This document shows positions 12,801-24,536 of a stretch of DNA of 64,000 nucleotides, in pieces (within the stretch, counting starts at the first letter, position 1; each line of letters starts with the position of its first letter). Position numbers and translations under genes: made by a program. The notes below the pieces were generated by a model, which was given only the letters and a program-made list of their open reading frames with translations, was not told where the DNA came from and did no database searches. The DNA lies in assembly GCA_028023455.1 (NCBI GenBank), contig JAQFVV010012396.1, positions 6,488,085-6,552,084 of the forward strand, read 5' to 3'. This DNA comes from Epiperipatus broadwayi. Taxonomy: Eukaryota > Onychophora > Udeonychophora > Euonychophora > Peripatidae.

Positions 12801-15577
12801 ACCGGTCAAAAAGAAGCCAACACATCAACAAACCCAAACTCAAAGTCGGATTCAAACTCAGGTGGTTCAAACTGAATTCAAACCCAACTCACGAGCTCAG
12901 ATCAAATCAATGGATGACATATATCGACGGTACATGACTATGCGCCAAGGAACTAGCTCAACGGATGATGATGATTAATGAGACCCCTGATCTAACTCTA
13001 ATAAAGTATAATAAAATAACTAACGGTAACTAACAATCTTTATAAGTCAACTCATATATATATGTTCGGGTTGCCAATACAGACAGTGAGCATTAATATT
13101 AAAATAATTTGAATAAGAAAGAAAGTTTAAAAAAAAAACCCAAATGTGTTAATAAAATATTTAATAATAATTATAATTTTGTTCAACTTTTAGATTGTGA
13201 TTATATAGATTACCTCTAGTCTTTAAACAGAATTTATATTTACAACAAGAATGGCAGTCCTTATTATATGCCAATACTATTACGCAATATTATATGATAA
13301 ATATATGTCTATGCCCCCGACAAGAAAATAAAGGTAGATAAAGGTATTTGGCTATGACTGAAATTATTATTCTGATTCTAAAGGAAAGAATGTGATAATT
13401 ATTTTCACATTCGCCAATCAATTCACAAAGAACAAGATACGTATTTAGGGCATAACTTTAATATTTAATAAAAAACTTATTTAATTATAAATAAATATTA
13501 ATTTGTTCGACTTTAATAAAATCAATTCATCACGATTTACGAGCATGAGAGCGGGCTTTACTGGAACTGAGAAATAAACGGTACTGACGACTTATGAGCT
13601 ATAAGAATAAATGTGAAAAATAATGGCTTGTCTATGATTTGAGAAAATAGCAGGGCTGCTTGTATTTGACAAGTCTTCAATGCCCTATATGAAGGATCCA
13701 TAGAACACAGGGAAAACCAGGTCGGGTCGTAGCCTCGAACCTTTGGTGTTCCAAATATAAAACGAGCAAGTGGAGGAAGTGCTTTCTTCCTAGATAATTA
13801 AACTAATAGAAATATCACCGAGGACAAGCCTATGAAACAGGAGATGGCTCACGTCAGCAACGTTCGGAAAATGATGACTTGGTAATCATCGTATTTAAAT
13901 AATAAAACCCAATTTATATAAAGAGTGCTCTACGTGATGACCTGATCAAGTTAAATTAAAGTCAAACGTGCTTTAATCAAAAAGTATTTAATGCAATTAG
14001 AAATTATATTAATTATGCCCTAAATCCCATGCCCTTCCTGAATATTAATAGAAAGTATAACATTTGAATTAGAATATATATTCATTTAATTCCTTTATCA
14101 ACCTTTTTGCAAACAATAAATTAATGTGAATAAATAACTATTATAAATTCAGTAAAGTGGCCGGGAGCATAGGTTAAAAATTGAGCTAATAATTTGTTGT
14201 TATTAGCCATTAATAAAATAGCAAAAATTGTACAAATCACTCAACTCGATAATTAATAGAACTGTATCAAAATAGTTCTAGTGGGTAAGAATTACTGTAA
14301 AAATAAATATATTATTTAACAAGGCAAATGCAACGAAGGAAATTATTATCGAGTTGAAGTTATTATTGGCATATAATAAAAAATAAACAATATTAATAAA
14401 TCACACAATAAATATATATATAATATAATAAATGAACCGCCATCGTAAGAAATGAGAAAGTTAAATATTAAATTTAAAGACTAGAGATTAAGATAGAGAA
14501 TTACTACATAATTTAAAATAACATTAACAAAAAGACAATTTTACAGTAGATAGCTTAAAGATGTTTTAACTTAAAGTTCAGAACTGGCCAGGTTCAAACG
14601 GAAAGATATTACCATTTCTTCATGGTTGACTTCTGCGTTTCCACAGGGCAGAGTCCAGTTGGATGAAACATATGCGCGCATTTTGAAAATTATGTGAATA
14701 GCATTTTGATAGATTTCTCTAAGGTTTCGGCAGCTTACGATTGGTATATGAATTTTTATATTGCAGCCACATTGAAGATTTTCAGGGGGCTTAAGGAACC
14801 GTAGTCAGACTCTTGAAGTTAAGCCCCCCCCCCACCATGGTAGAAACACTATTTTACTTCATAATTTAACTGGGCGACTTCTCTAATGAAATATATATAG
14901 CTTCTCTTAATGATGAATAATAGCTGCTTGGAAACTTTTCCTGGGCTCTTTATACTGTATCTGATGCCTTTAGGCTAAATCAATCTTACAAAAAATTTAC
15001 TAGTTGTTGTTAGATACATTCCCTTGATAAGGCTTTCAAACTCATTAACTTGAATTCATTTTCTAATTAGAAAATGAATTTTTAATATCAGAAAATGATT
15101 TTAATTAGGACCGTCCTAACATTTTAAAGACTTATCTATTTCTAATTAATAAAAACTTTAACCATTGTTTTGGAAAGAGAAAATCTGAAAGCTTATCGAA
15201 AGAATGTGGCTTTTAATCACTAAAAATTTAACATATTATTTAAAAGTAAAATAAACATTCCGACGCAATGAAACTTTCGAACAATTATATATATTTAAAC
15301 ATTTATAAATATATATACACGCACAATCCACGCAGTTATAATATATATAAATTCATGAATAATTCTAACATGAATTTATTAATAGAAATGATTAGTTTAA
15401 ATCTCAAATGAGTTAATTTTAACACACATTTATAATAGTTTTTCTTTAAGGAAACTAGCGTGGACTGAACGCATAAAGCCCCATTGCATCGGAAATTCAA
15501 AGTTAGTACAAGGGTTTGAAGTTGGCTACATGTGAAAGATCATGAAGCTAGGATCGAACTTAGATCCGACTGCTTCA
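12801..15577 (+). repeat. 2.8-kb non-coding repeat, copy A
   Basis: Direct copy of 17004-19634. It starts ACCGGTCAAAAAGAAGCC and ends GATCCGACTGCTTCA. No open frame of note. Conservation with copy B is patchy: blocks such as 12870-12955 and 15450-15500 are almost identical, while AT-rich segments between differ in sequence and length. Hairpins occur at the same positions in both copies: 13388-13412 (GAATGTGA/TCACATTC), 13652-13686 (outer AGGGC/GCCCT, inner CTTGT/ACAAG) and a long-range pairing 15327-15333 with 15458-15464. Orientation is arbitrary. It could be a non-autonomous mobile element or a structured non-coding RNA unit. Confidence 0.75.
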
Positions 15578-16099
15578 TTTTTTTCCACTTCAAAAAAAAA
15601 CAATGAAAAAAAAATGTTTTTACTTATATTTGATACATTTATAAGTTTACTTGATTAATTGGTAGACTATACAAGTAATTAGTAACATACAAATATTGAT
15701 ATATTTTAACAAGGATACTAGTAATTCTCTATGTTGGATCCATTTGGTTTTTATTATTTATTTAGGCAACTCACTCTCTGCTGTACTGACAATCATATTT
15801 GCTGACAAATTTATTTATATGGGCGCCAGTCAGCAATATGAGATTAATAGGACATGTGAAATAACCCATTGATCACCCAAACCATATATGATTGACATAA
15901 TTTAGGATAGAACAATTTAATTGATGAATATTTATTATTTTAAAACTGACAACGTTTTAAACATAGTTCAACTATTTCATTTCAAATAAGCATGAGGCTT
16001 TCACACACAAAAAAAATGTCAAAATTAATATTACACAAGAACTTTTATTTGATATCATTTTTAATCTTGCTAGCATAAGAGTGTGTAAACCATTGAAGC

Positions 16100-16362
16100 A
16101 TTTTGCCAACTGCATCTGGCTGCTCGGTGTTACACAAAAGGTCTTCACCTACTTTGAGGTTACTCTAGAAATTATTGTCATTTAAGCATATTGTCACACT
16201 GCATCGGACTGCTTGACATATAATTCCCAGTCAGAAGGTCTTCACCTGCTTTGAGGTTACTCTAGAAATTGCTGTCATTAAAGCGTATTGTCCACTACAT
16301 CGGACCGCTTGACATGCAATTCCCAGTTTGGAGGTCTTCACCTGCTTTGAGGCTACTAAGAA
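16100..16362 (+). repeat. Tandem array, unit 96-97 bp, about 2.5 copies
   Basis: The block GGTCTTCACCTRCTTTGAGG begins at 16140, 16237 and 16333, giving periods of 97 and 96. Each unit also carries a CATCGGACTGCTTGACAT-like block, which resembles the CATCGGA and CCGACTGCTTC strings near the ends of the 2.7-kb repeats. The array may therefore be derived from, or belong to, that repeat system. Confidence 0.8.
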
Positions 16363-16872
16363 TAATACAGAGTGAACATTTAATATATGTGCTAGCAAGC
16401 AATACTTGAAATTAAACTTTGAACATGATATCGATACTGGATATTTTTACATATATACTAAGATGAATACTAATTAATTTTGACACGGAAACACATTTCA
16501 CCTAATTTTACCCCTTGCTTCACTCTTACTACTTTCTAACAATAATTATTTTTTTTCTTTCTGTCACGAACGCATATAAACAAACGTATAATATATATAC
16601 TGGTATACACATAATTTATATATATATATTAACTATCTTATTACTTTTCTTTTCCTTTAAATAATTATTTTGACTAACAAATCTATTACGGAGTTTAACA
16701 AACAAATTCTATTACTGACTGAGCATTTAAGTAATCTTTAAAAACATTTAAGTATAAGAAATTAAACGAAACTGACACTTTAATTCATAAAATCATTTCA
16801 GTTATGAGTTATAAATCGCATATAACTTTTTTTCTCAAGTATATATAACGTTCTACAGCATATAATCACTCT

Positions 16873-17000
16873 CTACTGGGTGTAGAATTTAATTAATCGA
16901 GGCCTCAATGATTTGGGTGGCTAAAACATAAATACTGACTACAGGGTGTGGGGTTTATTAAATCGAAGCCACAACGGTTGGGCAGCCAAAAACATAACCA
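16873..17000 (+). repeat. Tandem pair, unit about 66 bp
   Basis: CTACTGGGTGTAGAATTTA at 16873 and CTACAGGGTGTGGGGTTTA at 16939 start two diverged units that continue through AATCGARGCC and the GGCTAAAACATAA / AGCCAAAAACATAA ends. They abut the start of repeat copy B. Confidence 0.65.
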
Positions 17001-17003
17001 TGT

Positions 17004-19634
17004 ACCGGTCGAAAAGAAGCCACCACATCAGCGTCGCAAGTCAAATCGGATTCAAACTCAGCTGAACCAAAACTGAATTCAAACCCAACTCACGAGCTCA
17101 GATCAAATCAATGGATGACATATATCGACGGTACATGACTATGCGCCAAGAACTAGTTCAACGGTTGGTGAGGACTAGAGACCCTTGCACTGACACGAAT
17201 ATCTAATAATTAATTACTTTGAATACTTTTTAAATCAAATCATATGTATGTTCGGGTTGCCAACACAGACAGCGGGTATTAACATTTAAATAATTATAAA
17301 AAGAATGATGAACTAAGAAACCAAGTATGTTATAAAATATTTAATAATAATAATAATTTGTTTGGTTCAAGAAAATATAGATTGCATTAGTGACCTCTAG
17401 TCTTTAAAAGAATTTATAAATATAATAAGAATGGCGGTCCTTATCATATGCCAACCAGTATTACGCAACATGGAGTTCTATGTCTATGCCCCTAACGAGA
17501 AATATAAGGGCAGATAAAGGTATTTATTAAGAACGGAAATGGTTGTTCTACTTTTATTACGGTGGAATGTGAGATTTATTCCCACATTCGGAAATCTATT
17601 CCTGAAGAGCAAAACGTATTTTAAGGCATAACTTTAATCTTGATTTGAGAACTGATTTAAACTAAATATACTTGAGGACTCTTTCAGACGTGTGCTCTTC
17701 CGATCTATCACGAATTACGAGCACGGAGCGGGTTTTACTGAAACAAGGACGCAATGGTACTGACGAATTACAAGGCAGTGAGTAAAATTGAAAGATGATT
17801 GCTAGTCGATGGTCGAAGTCCTATGGCGGCTTGCATTTGGCAAGTCTTACGCCCTTTGACTAATGGAACGGAAAGGAAGTATTTTCTTCCTCGAGAAATT
17901 TAAATGCGAAAATATGCTCTTCGACGATCCTAACGGAGCGGAAGATGGCCCTACGTCAGCAACATTTGATGATGATGACTTGATAGTCATCGTTGAAAAA
18001 TAAAACCCATGTAGAATGCTCTACGTGATGACTTGACCAATTAATTAAAGTCAAACGAGCTTTTATCGAACTATTTTGAAAACATTTATAAACTATCTTA
18101 ATTATGCCTTAATATTCGTGCCCTTCCTAAATCTCAATTTAAAATAACAAAAATGGAATTAAAATACATTTAACCCTTTATCGACCCTTTTTGGCAATAA
18201 AAACATTTAAAGGTATATATATCGAATAAATATATATTAGTAGAACAAGAAATCAATATTATAACATTTTGTGAGTATATAAACAATTGTAACTTAGTAG
18301 CTGGGGACATAGGTGAAAAATGAAGCTAATAGTTTATTATTTGCCAATTATCAAATAATAAACATGTAATATTTTCTTTCGACTCGATGATTAATAGAAC
18401 TTTCAAATTTAGTTCTAATGGGCGAGAATTACTATTGGAAATTAATGTTATATTATTTGCGTGAGGCAAATGGAATCAAGAGCTCGGAAAGATTATTGGC
18501 ATATAATTTTTAAATACGACATTAATAAAGCACACCAACATATATATATTAAACGAACCGCCAGGTAAGAAAAGAAAAAGTTTAAAGACTAGAGATTGAA
18601 AGAATTACAATATAAATTTATATTAGCATAAAAGGTTTTATAAAGATTTACATTAAATAATAAAGAGCTCTTAAATAGGAGGAGTATAAAATAAAGTTCG
18701 AACTGGCCAGAAAGTTTAACGTTCATAAAATATATTACCATTCCGTGCTTGTCCTTAAGTTACACCTCCAAATTGTTGAAACGTAGGCATCATTGGTTAA
18801 CTACTGGAGTAGTATTTTAGTAGCTTTCATTATTTTAGCAGAATGATCGATCCGGAAAACGGTTCAGCAGCTCCATTGAAGATTTCTCAGGACTTTAGGA
18901 ACCGTAGCCAGATTCCTGATGTTCTAGCCCTCTATCATGATGAAATACAAATTAATATGCACAGAGTTCACTGCACTACTCTACAATCAAAAACTCACTA
19001 GCCCCTTCTTTACTTTTCAGGGCTATATATCTACTGTTTTTCTGATGCCTCCGGCTAGCGCTCATTTTATTATCAATCCGTTTTCTTTTTATAATTAGTT
19101 GTTTTCCAAAACATTCCTTCGATAAGCTTTCAAACTAATTTGTGAATTCCTTTCCTAATTAGAAAATGAATTCTTAAAGTCTGAAATGATTTTAATTAAA
19201 AATTGAATTCTTATCTTTTTTTAATTAATAAAACTTTACTGTTGTTTTTTTGAGAATTTGAAAGCCCATGGAAGGAATGTAGCTTTTAATCGCAAAACTT
19301 TACAAATTATTTAAAAGTAAAAAAAAAACAAGTATTCCCGACGCAATGAAACTTTCGAACAATTATATACATTTAATATTTACAAATATATATACGCACA
19401 ATCCACGCAATTTAATATATATAAATTCATGAATATTTTATCATGAATTTATTTAGAGAATTGATCAAATTTAACTAAACTAACTAATTGATTTTAATAC
19501 ACATTTGAAATAAATTATTCATTATGGAAATTAGCGTGGATTGAACGTATAAAGCCCCATTGCATCGGAAATTTAAGGTTAGTATTAGGGTAACTAACAT
19601 GAAGCTAGGATCGAACTCAGATCCGACTGCTTCA
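17004..19634 (+). repeat. 2.6-kb non-coding repeat, copy B
   Basis: Second direct copy, starting ACCGGTCGAAAAGAAGCC and ending GATCCGACTGCTTCA. Its hairpins match those of copy A: 17565-17589 (GAATGTG/CACATTC), 17825-17853 (outer GGCG/CGCC, inner CTTGC/GCAAG with the same ATTTG loop) and 19400-19408 with 19534-19542. The inner stem of the second hairpin differs from copy A by a paired change (T-A to C-G). It contains an adapter-like insertion at 17683-17706, so the sequence around 17640-17710 should not be trusted. Confidence 0.75.
17683..17706 (+). other. Sequencing-adapter match (probable assembly artefact)
   Basis: These 24 bases match the 3' end of the standard Illumina TruSeq read-2 adapter, including the CAGACGTGTGCTCTTCCGA core and the terminal TCT. 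At the corresponding place copy A (13500-13530) has ordinary AT-rich sequence leading into TCACGATTTACGAGC, while copy B goes straight from the adapter into ATCACGAATTACGAGC. A 24-base chance match in AT-rich DNA is very unlikely. Confidence 0.93.
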
Positions 19635-22600
19635 ATATATAATGTAAATGAAAACTAGAAATAAACACAGACAAAAAATTTTAGTAGATATTTTTTACTT
19701 TCCTGGAATAAAATAATCCTAGTAAAAGAATTAAATAGTTTTGAATTTAAAAAAGAATTTTATTATAAATTAAAACATTTAAAAAAGTCTAAGTAAATTA
19801 TAATTATTTTGATTTTGAAATTTAAAAACAAGCATGTTTCTGATAATTGTAAAAAAATTCTTATTATGTATTTTTGAAATCTTTTAATTAATTGGTAAAT
19901 TTCTCTATCTAAGCAAAAACATGTATGTCATACTTTGATAAAAATTTCCAACTTGTTCTCAAAAGGGATTAGAAGGATTAAAAAATCTCTGTGTTCAATT
20001 AAGGTGTTTTATCACCTCAGATGATTCCATACAATGGCTGATTAAAAAAAACAATTCAGTCTAATTTAAGGTTTTGAGAAGCAGTGGACAGTAAGAATAG
20101 TTTGCTGTAGTTGGCAGTAATTAGCTACTCAGCAAGAGAGCTAACAGAATTATGCAGCAAACTGCATAAAGATGTAGCTGAAGTCAAGACAGGAGGAAGC
20201 AGCTGCTGCAATTCAACGGTGGAGTTTGAATTCAATGGAGGAAAATGACTCACTTCTTTGTATTGAAATTCATAGCTACAAATCTGGACAAAACAGTTTG
20301 CTGGCCTGAAGCTTACCAAATCCTAGTCTAAGTGGAACCAACTGCAGAACCCTTACCTGGACTATACCAATAATAAGCCAGTCTACCAGTTTGCCCAAGA
20401 GAAACCATCAGTGGATGAAGAAGTAATTATACATATGCTGATGTATCTATATGCAGAGAAGCACAGATAAATATATATATAGTTGGTGAGTTAGTTTAAA
20501 ATTCTTAAAATGACTTTTAAAATTATAACTTCATAACTTAAAGTAAATCAAATCAATAATTTGCTTAAGTTAAATGTCTAAAAGAAAGGAACAGTCCACA
20601 GATCATTATACATATATTTTGTAAAGAAGATATTTTAATATACCTTAAAAATACATTTTTTTAAACCTATATTTTTAAATTTAAAGACGTTATGATTAAT
20701 GGCAACCTGCACAGTGATATAACTTAAAACAAGTAACTAATTTTTGTTTCAATTAAAAAAAAATTGCAAAAATATTACTTTTAAAATCTATATTTTTAAA
20801 TTATTCAATCAACAATAGTCCGTCAACATTGACTTTTTTTTTTATAAAGAAAAGTCAATAGTCTGTCAACATTGACTTTTTTTTTTTATAAAGAAAAAGT
20901 AAATAAAAGGAAGTTATAAACTTTTTTTTTTAAAGAAAAAAAACTGTAAACTATTATGAGAGAATTTGGTAACTGATTTTTTTTTATTGATACACCCATA
21001 TATGTATGAAATTAATGTATTTTAATCAAGAAATTAATTATGAAAATATTACTGTAACAAATTAAAATATATATGTTATAGACATTAATGTATGCCTGCA
21101 ATTTAATGTGCACACATATGCGTGTTAAATATGTATAAAACTGAACATCATTTATAGATTTATGACAATATTAAAAAATAAAATATATCTGCTGGAGGAT
21201 TTAACTTTCATCAGCGGTCAGAAAAAATATTGACTTTATTTCTTTTTAAAAAAGAATGGAAAAAAAAACTGTAATCATTAAAGATAAAATTTGATTTTGT
21301 TAATACACACAGGTATCTATAAATTTAATGTATTTTAAACAAGGGATTAACTATGGAAAATATAGTTTGAATAACTTTTATTATTTTGTCAAATCAAAAA
21401 AATATCAAATGATGTAAATGGCAGTGTGTGCACAAATGGCAAAATGCACACATATATATGTAAAATGTAATCATTCTTTTAAATTAAATATCAATTTAAA
21501 TATATCCATTTCTAAATTGTACTGCACTCTGTGTGCATATATATATATCAATGCTTGTCAAATAGACACATGTAAAAATTAATCATTTTTTTATTATTAA
21601 ATGTCAAATCAAATAGGTCCATTTCTAAATTGTACTGCACTCTGTATGTGTATATATATTATTGAGTGTCAAATAGGACTTATATGTAAATTTTAATCTT
21701 TTTTGACAATAAATGTATTCATTGTAAACTAATGTATCACACATCCATGCAAATTATATATATGTGAACCACATTAAGAAATATTGTAAACCATAGTAAC
21801 AACTTGAATTGTTTATAATAATTTTGTAAATCACAAAGGTGATACATTTTTATTGTTAATCAAAATCAGAAAGCTTTTAATTGTAGAGGCATATTCTAGA
21901 GAACTTAATATCATTTTTTTATTGTTATTAATAAACTTATATTCAATTGTTAAAATTGTATTCCATCATCTCTTGATCACATAATAGTAATAGAGCATAT
22001 GTTCTCTGTGAGCTAGATTTGAGTGCAACGGCTGAATATATAAATGGGGATGATTTTTAGTGCAGGGGCATTCAGTGGCAAGGGTTGTTTTGGCATGAAG
22101 AGTGTATTCTTCAAAGACCATGCACATTTTATTTAATTTATTATTTGTCAGAATTTAAGTTTATAGTTGGTCAGTACATTAATAATACTAAGTCACCAGA
22201 GCATTGATGATGATCAGAATGTTTTAATATCTGAGCATTATTGTTTCTGATCATTATGTATTCTGATGAATGGGCACTTAAATTGATGCATCCAACTTAC
22301 ATTTAAATAATTGCTCCAAGCTGATAATGGCTCAGTAGTTAGCCTGGTCTATAGAAGACACATTTTCAATCCAGTCACCAGATTGATTGTTGATTTTATT
22401 CTGATTTATTTTATTAATAATCACTCATAATGATGAGTATTATTTATACTTATTTTTACTTATTGATAATTCTGGTGAATTTGGTTGATTATACTTATAG
22501 CTGCTCTAAGGAGTTAGCTGGCTGATCTCTCACAGAGATTTCATCTCTCATGCTTTCTTGAATATGTAAAATTGCTTATATATTTTTGGGATGTCAAAAA

Positions 22601-23001
22601 CTACTTGATTGACAAACATTACTTTATTCAATCATTTTGTAGTCATGACATTTATTATACTTTATGTAAATTTTATATTTATTTTTTATTGGGAGTGATG
22701 ATGATTTTTCCATCACCCTGGATTAAATCTCTGATACACATCCCATTACAATACACATTGCAAAGAACACTGTATTAGAAAATAAACTCTTATTCCAAAT
22801 ATACAAGTTAATTGGGCACTACATAATAATTCAATATTTACTATATATACATAATAGAATAGGGTAAGGATTGTATATGTAACAGTGTTACTGTTAATTA
22901 TTATTATATACATATACACCTGGGTATTGTTTTATGCGGATTATTTTAACGTGATTTTGAAGTTATGTGATTCATGTTTCTTCTTAATATCTTTCATATT
23001 T
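19635..23001. other. AT-rich intergenic or intronic span with tandem duplications
   Basis: No coding region recognised. A 43-bp tandem pair around GTCAACATTGACTTT begins at 20822 and 20865. A 113-bp pair starts with CCATTTCTAAATTGTACTGC at 21506 and 21619. A tRNA-like box A string TGGCTCAGTAGTTAGCC lies near 22330, possibly a SINE head. A 20100-20470 segment rich in CAG/GCAG words is unassigned. Confidence 0.5.
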
Positions 23002-24536
23002 CACTATATTTATTAGATATCAAGAAATTTAAATTATTAATAACTTATTTTGACTTGAAATACTTTTTCAAAAATATAACATTATATTAGCAGCTAAAGT
23101 GAATATAGCCTGAAGCTGTATTTAGAATCTTAGCTCCTATGTAAATAACCTACTTATACTAATTAGTATATAATAATAATAGATTTATACTTATGAATAC
23201 AAATATCGCAATAAATATTCAAAAATTTTAAACTTTTAAAATGTATTTTGTTAGATATAACAAAAATAAAAAAATGTTTAGATTGTTAAAATAAATAATG
23301 AAGATTTTATTGATTTTTTAAACTGAAAATAATCTTTCTAATGATAATGTATAAGATTTTTGTTTTGATTGCGATCTCATTTTTTTAATATAGAAAGAGA
23401 AAACCATTAACACAGCACAAAACTGAAAGTGGCGTTAATTGTACATCACATCACGAATCTGATTTTTTATCACGTCAAATAGCGGTAATGATTGAAATAT
23501 ATATGAAAAAATGTAAAATTAAATACTGTAGTTAATAAAAAAAGTTTGTTTTGTATTAATTTTTCTAAAATATTTGAAATTTTTTATGAGTCATACTTTA
23601 TTTCTTTATTTTTTTAATGCGAATTTTAAAGTAATTTTTCTTTGTTGCTTTGCTTTTATATGATCTCTGAAAATTACTGGAACATATCCCCCATTTTTCA
23701 AGGTAAGTTAAGTCTATTTTTGTGTGATTTCTTTTGTGCATGTTTTCTGAGGAACCTATCTACTGCATAAAATGAGTACCAGGTGTATAAACAAAAATCA
23801 AATTAACCTATTCAAAATTAATCAATATAGACTCCCCAAATCTGTATTGGTAGTAAATTTTGATTTATTTTGGGCTAATATTGATAATTTTAAATAGATG
23901 AAATTTGTTTTTATGACATAATTATTTTAGCTTTTGGTATTTTGATATATATATTATTGCCCGTAATATAAGTTATTAACCCTATCATATTTAGCTATTT
24001 GACATTTTTCTTTGTCTCACACTGTCAACATAAAATATATGATAAAATGATTATTACACTTCAGAAAATAATAAATTTGACTACATTCGATAGACATTTT
24101 TGTCAACTATTGAAATAAATTTTAAATGGTCACATTTTGTTTCTGTAAATATTAAAAAAATGTGATTGTAATCAAAACAAAAGACGTTAAGATATCATCA
24201 TTTCTAGAAAGATTATTTTCAGTTTATAAAATCAATGAAATATTTCTTGTTTCTCATTATTTTTAAGAATCTGAACGAATATTTATTTATTTCTCTAATA
24301 TCTTAACAAATTATGCTTTAAAAGTTTAAATTTTTTAAATATTTATTGCAAAATTACGATATTTTCTTACTTGTAAATAAAGTAGCTTGTTTACGTCAAA
24401 GGTAGAATTTTTTAATTTGCTTCAGGCCATATTTATGTTAGTTGCTAATATAATATTATATTTTGGAAAATAAAGTATTTCAAGTCAAAATAAGTTATTA
24501 ATAATTTTTATTTCTTGATATCTAATAAATATAGTG
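23002..24536. repeat. Long inverted repeat, arms about 400 bp
   Basis: The left arm (23002 to about 23415) begins CACTATATTTATTAGATATC and matches the reverse complement of the right arm (about 24115-24536). Matches continue through TTATTTTGACTTGAAATACT, CAATAAATATT and AAACTGAAAATAATCTTTCT, with small indels. The spacer is about 700 bp and non-coding. It fits a foldback or long-TIR DNA element, or an inverted duplication. Confidence 0.75.

Larger units (their letters stand above)
15578..17003. other. Spacer between the two 2.7-kb repeats
   Basis: No coding frame. It holds three copies of a 97-bp tandem unit at 16140-16360 and two copies of a 66-bp unit at 16873-17000, described separately. 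The rest is AT-rich. Confidence 0.6.

Noticed and set aside
13587-13640. CTGACGA followed by GAAA in both 2.7-kb copies as a hammerhead ribozyme
   Set aside because: No proper stem II joins the two core motifs, and the flanking stems and cleavage-site triplet could not be placed.
12801-15577. 2.7-kb repeat as mitochondrial or nuclear rRNA
   Set aside because: None of the universally conserved small- or large-subunit rRNA motifs could be found on either strand.
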